Shown in pieces: positions 15,701 through 23,134 of a stretch of 39,687 bases of DNA. This DNA is from Pirellulaceae bacterium (GTDB lineage: Bacteria; Planctomycetota; Planctomycetia; Pirellulales; Pirellulaceae): assembly GCA_024102795.1 (NCBI GenBank), contig JAGFJK010000490.1:1-39687 (forward strand). Reading direction: 5' to 3'. Every line of letters starts with the position of its first letter. Positions within the stretch are counted from its first letter, which is position 1. A program made the position numbers and the translations under genes. The notes beneath the pieces are model-generated. The model was not told the origin of the DNA, made no database searches, and saw only the letters and a program-made list of their open reading frames with translations.

Positions 15701-16533
15701 GTGGCGAACAGCTCATCCGCGGACATCCGCTCGACGGCGGCGATCCCCCGAACCTTCGAAAGGACAACCTGCAGTTCCGACGAAAAGGCGGTCGGTGGAA
15801 CATTCACAACCGGCGCGCGGCCCAGGTATTCGCGCAACCTCGAAGTGGCGTCGAGAAACTCACCCCAGTCCGCGCTGGGAAACTCGCGCTGGATGAACTT
15901 GTCGAAGGTCGATCGCACTCGGTCGGCATCCTGAACCGTCGCGTAATAGGTAAAGGTCTTCCAACGCAACGACTTGTTCCGGGCCGCGCACAGCGCGAAG
16001 TCCGCAATCCGACGCAGGTAATCGCGGTCTCTGCCGGCACGGAACATGGCGTCGAACCGCTGCAGCAGCGAATCGCCCCATAGGTCCAGCAGCCGCTCGA
16101 CCGCCGGTGCCGAGGCACAGGCCGCCTGCACTTTGTCCGAGCGGGACTCCAGCCGGCGCCAAGTCAGGCGCTCCTCCGAAAACGACACCGGATGCGGCAG
16201 ACGGTCAGCCATGTCCAGCAGCGTCTCGTCGGCGAAGACCATCATCGGTTGCACAATCAGATCCCGGCCGGTCGCATCACGGCAACCGTATGGCACGGTC
16301 AGCGGAGACGCCAGCCTGGTCCATCTGCCTTTGGCCAGCATGTCCATGGCCTGGCCTTCCGGGTACCAGGTCAGCGGAGCGTCAGGCACGCTCAGGTCGA
16401 GCACCGCATGTGCGCCGTCGGACTTGCGTCGAACAATCGGCAAGGCCCTGCCGCACTCCACGGACGCGGCGCCATTCAGTCCGACGATTTCCAGCGAACC
16501 AACCTCGATCGCGCCTGTCTTCTCAGTCGTCAT
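15697..16533 (-). CDS. Unknown protein, middle gene of the KGGVGR operon
   Basis: Protein of 278 aa. The ATG at 16533 is chosen because it forms an ATGA overlap with the upstream stop; a longer frame upstream is arginine/cysteine-rich shadow sequence. The N-terminal half looks beta-rich (IEVGSLEIVGLNGAASVECGRALPIVRRK; AHAVLDLSVPDAPLTWYPEG). The C-terminal half from about residue 145 is helical and charged (VERLLDLWGDSLLQRFDAMF, RDRDYLRRIADFALCAARNKSL, STFDKFIQREFPSADWGEF). There is no signal peptide or membrane segment, so it is probably cytoplasmic. No family is recognised. It overlaps both neighbours by 4 bp, which strongly suggests a shared function with the ATPase, for example as a sensor, adaptor or effector. 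Confidence 0.75.
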   Translation of the reverse strand: MTTEKTGAIEVGSLEIVGLNGAASVECGRALPIVRRKSDGAHAVLDLSVPDAPLTWYPEGQAMDMLAKGRWTRLASPLTVPYGCRDATGRDLIVQPMMVFADETLLDMADRLPHPVSFSEERLTWRRLESRSDKVQAACASAPAVERLLDLWGDSLLQRFDAMFRAGRDRDYLRRIADFALCAARNKSLRWKTFTYYATVQDADRVRSTFDKFIQREFPSADWGEFLDATSRLREYLGRAPVVNVPPTAFSSELQVVLSKVRGIAAVERMSADELFAT

Positions 16534-17372
16534 ATCCCCAACTGCTCCCGCACCCAAGTCTCCATCGCTCGGCAGTAAAAAGGCGTCCCGCCGGGCTCCG
16601 AGTCCAACCGTTGCCTCAGAAACTGATGGACCGGCCGCGGTTGTCCGGGAACAACTGCTTCGCCGGCATGCAGCCGAAACAACTCGTGCATGACAGCTTC
16701 GTCGGCACACCAGGCGACACAATCAAGAATTGGCTGAGGTTCCGCCAGCCGAATCTCAAAGGTCCAGCAGCGCCAATCGTCGTTCAATTCAAACAGGCCC
16801 TCCGGATCGAACCGAACTGGCCGGCCCGTCCAATAATCCTGGAGTTGATCGAAGTACGCCGCCAGCACACGGCCGAGCCCATCCCGCCACTCTTCCAGGG
16901 ACAGCAGCGACTGGTGGCAGTAGTCAACACGCCCCTGCATCGAATCGTCGGCCAAACGAACCTGGATATGCGGATCTGGCTGCCAGACGATCCCTCCGGA
17001 ATCAAAAGGCGTCACCGAACCGATCCGTCCAACCTGAACCCCAGCGTCAAACGCCAAAGCCAGGTTTCCAAATTCAGGGTGCGCCCGTCCCGCGTAGAAG
17101 TAGACGGACGGCGGGTACCCCAGCAGCGCCTCGGCTCGTCGAGTCTCATCGCTGCAATAGTCCGGGTGGTCGGACGTGGGAATCTCGTGCGGAGGTGCGC
17201 CAAGTATCGAGAGAAACACGCTCCATTCTGGACTTCGAGCGAACGCCGCGGTGACGTGTAGTACGTGAATATTCTCGGCCGCCGCTTGAGCAGCGGGCAG
17301 GCGTGCACGGTATTCCGCCGCATCGAACGGAGGGTGCAAGAGGCGGTCTTCAAGATCCGTGAGAACTGGCAT
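16530..17372 (-). CDS. Unknown protein, first gene of the KGGVGR operon
   Basis: Protein of 280 aa without signal peptide or membrane segment. Notable segments are EWSVFLSILGAPPHEIPTSDH, a stretch with probable beta strands (PSVYFYAGRAHPEFGNLALAFD, GRIGSVTPFDSGGIVW) and a conserved-looking CWTFEIRLAEPQPILDCVAWCADEA near residue 205-230. Several His, Cys, Asp and Glu residues fall in turn-like contexts (DYCHQSL; CAWCADE variants), so an enzymatic effector cannot be excluded, but no catalytic motif is identified. Its stop codon overlaps the next start as ATGA. No strong ribosome site precedes the ATG at 17372. Confidence 0.75.
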   Translation of the reverse strand: MPVLTDLEDRLLHPPFDAAEYRARLPAAQAAAENIHVLHVTAAFARSPEWSVFLSILGAPPHEIPTSDHPDYCSDETRRAEALLGYPPSVYFYAGRAHPEFGNLALAFDAGVQVGRIGSVTPFDSGGIVWQPDPHIQVRLADDSMQGRVDYCHQSLLSLEEWRDGLGRVLAAYFDQLQDYWTGRPVRFDPEGLFELNDDWRCWTFEIRLAEPQPILDCVAWCADEAVMHELFRLHAGEAVVPGQPRPVHQFLRQRLDSEPGGTPFYCRAMETWVREQLGI

Positions 17373-18145
17373 CTGGGATTTGATGATCGGTAGAGAACTC
17401 AGCCACTTGTCGATAGCTCGAGGGTGAGGTAACTGCGCGTCGCCGACTATGCCTCACGACGGCCTAACCCACGACGGCCTAACCCAGTGCTACCCAAACA
17501 CTTTGAACATGACCCGCCCAACGCCCGGTGTCAACGGGACGGGGATAAGCGGGCTGAAAGCGATGGTCATCGGGCGCCAAACTACGCGTCAGGCAGGAAA
17601 CTCTTGCTCAGACGTGGTTTGTTGTCCAAAAGTCAGTCCGGTTAACGTCGCCAACCGAACGGAGGAGCGGCACGTGGCGGTCGAAAGTTGTCGGCGTTGA
17701 GTCGCCGAAACGCCTGGCGACAAACTGGCTCTCGACTTGAATCACCGTTTGCCACGGCCACCGCCTGCCGTAGCGGGCGAGAACCCAGGAACGCGGGTGG
17801 GGGCAGGTGGGGATCTCCGCAGTCGCGTGAATCGGCGTGCCATTATGCGTCGGATCTGCTGCCTGTGGGGGAATGTTGGCACGACAGGCAGGACTATCCT
17901 ATACTCGCAGCCGGGTAAGCCTGTGCCGACGCCGGTCGAGCATCCACTGACGAAGGCTATGGGGCGCCGCCATATCCAAGCCATCCGCGCCTTGCTTTCC
18001 GCTTGCGCGGCGATGCGGCTCCAACACGAGCCATGCCCCATCCCGGCTGGGGAGCCCAGCCCAGTTTTGGCAGTGCCTCGAACAGCACAGGCCCTTTGGA
18101 GACGGGACGGCAAAGCGCCAGCAGGATTCACTCTTGGTGAGACGA
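17373..18145. other. Intergenic region: probable operon promoter and truncated MITE-like copy
   Basis: This 773-bp gap separates the divergent KGGVGR operon and the SUKH gene. It contains a 15-bp tandem pair ACGACGGCCTAACCC (17456-17470, 17471-17485) and the left MITE-like copy at 17598-17790. The rest (17791-18145) shows no convincing gene. The operon promoter should lie between 17373 and about 17600, but no clear -35/-10 pair stands out. Confidence 0.5.
17598..17790 (+). repeat. MITE-like repeat, truncated copy
   Basis: Positions 17601-17790 match 18921-19110 without gaps (offset 1320) at about 87% identity (24 mismatches counted by eye). The first 38 bp (17598-17635) match the reverse complement of 19162-19199 with one mismatch. 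The right-hand part of the element is missing here. Confidence 0.8.
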
Positions 18146-18895
18146 ATGATCATTCGCGACGTGGAAGCCAAACTCGCCCGCGCCCGCGCGATCGACCGGC
18201 ATTGCCTGCTCTTCGGCGCGGCCCAGCATCGATACCTGCTGAATCCTCCCCTATCCGAGGCCGACGTTCACCGCTTTGAGCAGCAGCACGGCGTCCAACT
18301 CCCTCAACAATATCGGGAGTTCGTCCTGACTGTCGGCGACGGCGGGGCGGGTCCCGGTTACGGTTTATCCAGGTTGTCGGGCTGTTGGATCCGGGGTGCG
18401 CTTCGTTCGCCGTTTTTGCCAGCGTCCGATGCCAATGGAATTGGGGCGGTCGACCGCGAGCCAGACGGCGCATCGGCGAGCAATCGCTACGATGGCTGCA
18501 TGGCGATCGGTCACCAGGGTTGCGGAGTATGGTACCTGCTTGTCGTCACGGGACCGCACAGCAACGAGGTGTGGGAGGACCTTTCCGTCGAAGACCGAGG
18601 TTTCTCGCCGACACGGCGCGGGTACTTCGAGTGGTACGAGGGTTGGTTGGACGGCGCCCTGGCTGACCCAAGGCTCGGCGAGCATCTGGAAACGCAGTGG
18701 AAGCGAATGAACTGCCTTGGGTTCCCTCGCCAGTGTCCCCGATGTTATGGCTTCAACATCCGTACTACGACCCACGAGACAGGGGACGGCGAAGGTATCG
18801 TCCTCGTCACGAGCCTTTCATCGTCGGCCACGACCAGGCAGGAGCGCGACACTTGCTTGGACTGCGGGCTTTCCGTAGTGCGACATGTCAGTTGA
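18146..18895 (+). CDS. SUKH (SMI1/KNR4) family protein with C-terminal zinc-ribbon-like CxxC pairs
   Basis: Protein of about 249 aa. In-frame TTG (18134) and GTG (18137) codons lie just upstream; ATG is preferred, with GGTGAG close before it. The SUKH fold is recognisable from PPLSEADVHRFEQQHGVQLP, QQYREFVLTVGDGGAGPGYGL and later GYFEWYEGWLDGAL. SMI1/KNR4 proteins are best known as immunity proteins of bacterial toxin systems and as regulatory scaffolds. The tail has C-P-R-C and C-L-D-C about 45 residues apart (PRCYGFNI; TCLDCGLSVVRH), which suggests a zinc ribbon added to the SUKH domain. The gene lies alone between two MITE-like copies and divergent from the KGGVGR operon. No toxin gene is visible next to it. 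Confidence 0.8.
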   Translation: MIIRDVEAKLARARAIDRHCLLFGAAQHRYLLNPPLSEADVHRFEQQHGVQLPQQYREFVLTVGDGGAGPGYGLSRLSGCWIRGALRSPFLPASDANGIGAVDREPDGASASNRYDGCMAIGHQGCGVWYLLVVTGPHSNEVWEDLSVEDRGFSPTRRGYFEWYEGWLDGALADPRLGEHLETQWKRMNCLGFPRQCPRCYGFNIRTTTHETGDGEGIVLVTSLSSSATTRQERDTCLDCGLSVVRHVS

Positions 18896-18917
18896 TAACT
18901 CTCAGCAGCCCTTGAAA

Positions 18918-19199
18918 TAACTCGTGCTCAGCCATGGCTTGTTGTCCAAAAGTCAATCTTGGTGACGTCGCCAACCGAACGCCGGTGCGGCACCTGGCGG
19001 TCGAAAGTTGTCGGCGTTGAGTCGCCGAAACGCCTAGTGACAAACTTGCTCTCGACTTGAATCGCCGTTTTCCAAGGCCACCGTCCGCCGGAGCGGGCGA
19101 GACCCCAGCAGAGCATCCGGTCGCGGTTTGGCCGAGTTCCCATTCCCCATTTTACTCAGATTGACTTTTGGACAACTAACCACGTCTGAGCAAGAGTTT
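18918..19199 (+). repeat. MITE-like element with terminal inverted repeats, full copy
   Basis: This 282-bp segment fills the gap between the SUKH gene and the surface-protein gene. Its ends are inverted repeats: 18918-18955 against 19162-19199 agree at about 32 of 38 positions. Its first 190 bp repeat the sequence at 17601-17790. Read on the minus strand, both copies keep an open frame with conserved residues (RRFGDSTPTTFDR, DFWTT), so it may derive from the end of a transposase or other gene. No complete transposase is present. Confidence 0.7.
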
Positions 19200-19221
19200 C
19201 GCAAGAGTTTCAAATCGGCAC

Positions 19222-22200
19222 TCACCACATCCGTTCCGCGCCCGGTGCGTCGAGTTCCGGCAGGCGGAACAATTCATCGACCACCTCGTCACGTGGCGAA
19301 GGCAGCCGACTTGTCAGGGATGAAGCAGTCCACGGTGCGCCGTCTATGCTCGGCGATCGCTTGGAAGTCGTGAAACTGCTTGCCGCGGATGACTGGGGCC
19401 CCTGGAGCCGATGCTCTTGATGGGCTATGTCGCCGCACAACACCTCGCCCCGACTCTGGTCGAACAGATGCCAATCTGCATGCCGCGATGAAGCGACGAT
19501 AAAGTCGGGCGAGGCGGCCGGAGTCGCGGCCCCGGCGGAAGGAGCAGGCGGGAGCAACTCCCATGCCAACGGAGCCAGGCGGTTGGGAGTGAATTCCCCG
19601 TTGGCCAACGGTGGTGTGTTCAGCCGGTTGAACACCAGCAAGACATCGTTTGGGCCCATGAAGTCGTCGCCATTCACGTCGAAGAAAGGCGAGTTCGGGG
19701 ACAGCCGTGTAAACAACTGACCCGTGCGCCGGTCGCTGTTGGTTCGATTGTTCAGCTCATTGATGCCGTACAGCGCGTCGACCGGCGAGACAACGTCATC
19801 ATCGTTGACGTCGACGCGGTTCGACGGATTCTGCCAGGCCCGTTCCTGGTACGCGAACACTCCGACCTGGGTTCCGTCGACAATTCGGTTGCCGGCCAGG
19901 TCCCTGGGATCATTGGTATTGATCTCGACGACATACGTCCCCTCATCGGCCTGGTCCCAAGTGCCTCCGGGAGCACCCACTTGATACTCAACGACGCTAA
20001 TCCTGGAAACACTCAGTAACTGGCCAGTCGAATGATTTCGCACGCGAATCAGTTCGGCCGTGGCATCGAACGACTCCGAGTCGATTCCGAACGCGTCACT
20101 CAGTGAGAGGCTGAGTTTATAGGTCGAAGCTCCTCGGAGCGGCGGGAGGAGCTGACCGTAGTTCACAATTTCGACGGATGGCGGCGTGAAGTCTACGATG
20201 AATGTCTCCAAGTAGTCGTCCGCGGAAGGGTTCCCCGAGATGTCTTCCACGGGCGAAGAACCCGCATGGATATCATACCTTCCCTCGTAACCCGCGGTAA
20301 ATGGAACACCAATCGTAGCAGGGTAGGCGCGATAGGACGCCTGCGCTGATGTCGTGGTGTAATTATCAACGGCGGCGTTCCCGATCATGATGGAGTCTGT
20401 CGGCAGACCGTCTCTGAGTATCCGCACGTTTTCGTTGGTGATGGTCGTGGTATCAATCGCGAAGTAGTCGAAGTACGTGATGTCGATGTCGACGTGGAGT
20501 GTGGGCGAATTCTCCCTGGAAATGTAGCGCGGAGTGGTATAGATCGCCGTCGCGGCAGGTGGGACGTTGTCCACGATCGACATCAGGCCGACCAACTCAC
20601 CGGCTGCGCCCGAATTTCCAAGCGCGTCTCGAGCCGTGGGCGGAATCGTCACGATCAGATAGTCGCCAATCGCAGCCGAACTCCAGGTTCCCAAATCCGG
20701 TGGGAATAGTTGATAAGTCACCACTGCCTGACCTGGCAAGGACTCGGACTGTGATATCGCGTCGAATTGCGCCAGACTCAGCAGCTCGCGCGTGTCAAAT
20801 CGAATGACGGCTAATGAAGTCTCCGAGAGTGAAGCGTGGTCGATGCCGTCGGCGTCCGAGTAGCGAACGCTCAAGGGGATCGAGGTCGTACGGTTGAGAT
20901 ACTCTGTCAGCTCCACGTCGGTGGTCGGAGCAGTGAGATCGGCCGTTGGTCCGCTGCCGGGCGGCATGATCAGGCCCGCATCCGCCTCCAGGTTTGAACC
21001 CTGGGCAATGATCAGCGAACCGCTGAGTCCCGTGCCGCCAATTTCCGCGTCGCCCGCCGTCGTCGTGAAGCCGGCGCCGGTCGGCGGCGTCACCTTGACG
21101 CGATAGGTCCCCGATTGGAGGTTGCCGAATTCATAACTGCCAGTGCTGTCGGTCAGAATGGGACCTTCCAGGACAGTGGTGCCGTTACTGGCGAGCAGGC
21201 TGACTTGGATTCCGGGTATGCCCGGTTCCAGGTCGATCAGCCCATCCGTATCGAGGTCGTTCCACACGAGACCGCTGATCGACCCCAGCGTGCCGGCAGG
21301 CCTGGCGAGATCCGCCACCAGCACGCCCCGCGTGGTAAAGAAAGCAACCCGTCCATCGTCTGTCAGCACTGTCCGCCGGCCGTTTTCGCCACTGCCGAGG
21401 ACACGGGCCATGTCCACGCCACTGGCCTGTATGACCTCGCCAGGCGCGACTTGAATCAAGTCTCCCTCAAAGATCACGTTGCGCAATTCGTTCCCAACAT
21501 AGGCCCACACGCCGGCCTTGCCGCCGTAACCGACCCCCGTAACAAAGGCGGAGAAAACCACCACCCCGGCGTCGTTGACCGCCGCTCCAGCGAAGGAGCT
21601 AAACAGAACGCCGGCAGGTAATCCGGGCGCTTGCTGATCCCTCTCGGCAATTACCTGCCAGGCATCCCCTTGAAACAGTGTGATCGCGTTCGTGCCACTT
21701 TGCTGGGAGAAGGGATCTGATCTTCCCAGCACATGCCCTCCACCCCCGACCACATAGACGGCGTCCGTCGAACTTTTCAAGAACGGCAGTGCGCTCGATC
21801 CAGGAATAACATCACCCTCGCGTGCGATCATCGTCGCTTGATCGCCCTCGGCCAGAAAGACGACCTCGTTATTCTGGAAGGTAACACCCGTGCCCGTCAG
21901 CGTGGCCGTAATCAGATACTGCCCCGCCCCGTTGATATCTCCGCCGCTGACCGCCGAGACCGTGACGCCCTCAACTCCCGTCGGCAAGTCCTGGCCTCTC
22001 AATCCACCCTCCACCCCACCAGGACCAAGCAGCAACACGGCGGGTGTCAGACTGCCGCCCGGGGGATCGGGGTCGAGCGACACGGCCAGCGGAAACTGGT
22101 CGCCGGCATTCGCTTGATTCACCCGCGTCTGGTTGAATTGCTTGACCGTATAGGTGCCGCCGGCAAGTGCGATCGAGTCGCCCTCGCGCAGGACTTCCTG

Positions 22201-22866
22201 GTCTCCAATCATGGCCGCCCGGACAAACGCGGGGGTCGTTTCGACGACGCGAACGTAGACCGAGTGCCCCGCGGCCGATACGCCCATGTCGGACTCCAGC
22301 GGAAGGCTGTTCCACTCATCGAGCGGCGTGGCCGGTGCAACGCTGCCAGCGCTACCGATCCAAATCGCGCCACCGGCCGCGGAACCGCCGGCAAGGGAAC
22401 TAAGGCTTTCGGCGAAGCCCACGGCGCCCGTGGACGAGAGCGTCGGTTCCGAAGGTCGGTTCAGGTACGGGCTGGAGGTGCCGGGAATCGGGTCGCCCGT
22501 GCGGACGACCAATTCAAGTTGCCCCGTGCCGCCCACCGCCGTGGCAAACCGGTTGGCCGAAGTCACGCCGGGACCTTCGAGCGTTCCATGGGTCAGGATG
22601 GTCCCGGCATTGTTGACCACCGGATCGCCGGTTGACCGGAACACGAGCCCGCCTGCAACGGGTTCCGCCGCGTCCAGGATTCGCTGGATCACAAAGTCGG
22701 CACTCAACAAATTGCGCGACTCCAGCTTCTCCAGGCCAAGCAGCCTTGTCCGCCGCGACCGAGCCGCTCCCGCCGAACAATCATCGCCGGCGGAGTGAAA
22801 CAACGCATGCAGCGTACGCGGGTTGCGACGCCGTGGTCGACATGGACGTTGATCCGGCATTGTCAT
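19222..22866 (-). CDS. Large planctomycete surface protein with SdrD-B-like and dockerin domains
   Basis: Protein of about 1214 aa. ATGs at 22866 and 22860 and a TTG at 22872 are possible starts; 22866 is taken. After an arginine-rich head comes LLGLEKLESRNLLSAD, the planctomycete N-terminal export/sorting motif. Residues about 60-540 form a long beta-rich region with propeller-like repeats. A SdrD_B/Cna-B-like domain follows (ISGLVWNDLDTDGLIDLEPG, DSTGSYEFGNLQSGTYRVKV), then bacterial-Ig-like repeats (DNVPPAATAIYTTPRYISREN; VDFTPPSVEIVNYG). Near the C-terminus is a type I dockerin pair (VDVNDDDVVSPVDALYGINELN; DVNGDDFMGPNDVLLVFNRLN) with Ca-binding Asp/Asn loops. The tail ends in DEVVDELFRL, similar to other dockerin proteins of the phylum. 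Probable role: cell-surface or secreted adhesin or structural protein. Confidence 0.88.
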   Translation of the reverse strand: MTMPDQRPCRPRRRNPRTLHALFHSAGDDCSAGAARSRRTRLLGLEKLESRNLLSADFVIQRILDAAEPVAGGLVFRSTGDPVVNNAGTILTHGTLEGPGVTSANRFATAVGGTGQLELVVRTGDPIPGTSSPYLNRPSEPTLSSTGAVGFAESLSSLAGGSAAGGAIWIGSAGSVAPATPLDEWNSLPLESDMGVSAAGHSVYVRVVETTPAFVRAAMIGDQEVLREGDSIALAGGTYTVKQFNQTRVNQANAGDQFPLAVSLDPDPPGGSLTPAVLLLGPGGVEGGLRGQDLPTGVEGVTVSAVSGGDINGAGQYLITATLTGTGVTFQNNEVVFLAEGDQATMIAREGDVIPGSSALPFLKSSTDAVYVVGGGGHVLGRSDPFSQQSGTNAITLFQGDAWQVIAERDQQAPGLPAGVLFSSFAGAAVNDAGVVVFSAFVTGVGYGGKAGVWAYVGNELRNVIFEGDLIQVAPGEVIQASGVDMARVLGSGENGRRTVLTDDGRVAFFTTRGVLVADLARPAGTLGSISGLVWNDLDTDGLIDLEPGIPGIQVSLLASNGTTVLEGPILTDSTGSYEFGNLQSGTYRVKVTPPTGAGFTTTAGDAEIGGTGLSGSLIIAQGSNLEADAGLIMPPGSGPTADLTAPTTDVELTEYLNRTTSIPLSVRYSDADGIDHASLSETSLAVIRFDTRELLSLAQFDAISQSESLPGQAVVTYQLFPPDLGTWSSAAIGDYLIVTIPPTARDALGNSGAAGELVGLMSIVDNVPPAATAIYTTPRYISRENSPTLHVDIDITYFDYFAIDTTTITNENVRILRDGLPTDSIMIGNAAVDNYTTTSAQASYRAYPATIGVPFTAGYEGRYDIHAGSSPVEDISGNPSADDYLETFIVDFTPPSVEIVNYGQLLPPLRGASTYKLSLSLSDAFGIDSESFDATAELIRVRNHSTGQLLSVSRISVVEYQVGAPGGTWDQADEGTYVVEINTNDPRDLAGNRIVDGTQVGVFAYQERAWQNPSNRVDVNDDDVVSPVDALYGINELNNRTNSDRRTGQLFTRLSPNSPFFDVNGDDFMGPNDVLLVFNRLNTPPLANGEFTPNRLAPLAWELLPPAPSAGAATPAASPDFIVASSRHADWHLFDQSRGEVLCGDIAHQEHRLQGPQSSAASSFTTSKRSPSIDGAPWTASSLTSRLPSPRDEVVDELFRLPELDAPGAERMW

Positions 22867-23101
22867 TCCCAATCTTTGCCTGGAAGGTGTCGCCGCGCGT
22901 AAGCAATTAAATTGTCAACCAAGAGCTCGGAGCTTCGGTGCCGGCAGCGTCAATCTATCGCCGGCAAGGTACGATTGCAATCAAAGGGCATTCGTCTGAC
23001 GAGGCCTGCACGAAGTTCTTATTCTCCAGGCCGAATGCATCCGCCACGCGGTTGAAGAACGCGAACAAGTCCGCCGGGCAAGCCGGCGGGATTTGAATTG
23101 T

Positions 23102-23120
23102 GAGGACACAAAATGTCCTC
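23102..23120. other. Perfect 7-bp hairpin downstream of the helicase gene
   Basis: GAGGACA-CAAAA-TGTCCTC lies 15 bp beyond the helicase stop codon. It has the size of a terminator stem but no run of T follows on either strand, so a Rho-independent terminator is not clear. Confidence 0.35.
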
Positions 23121-23134
23121 AAACAAAACTTCTT

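Noticed and set aside
23102-23120. Rho-independent terminator of the helicase gene
   Set aside because: The hairpin is only 7 bp and no T-run follows it in either direction.
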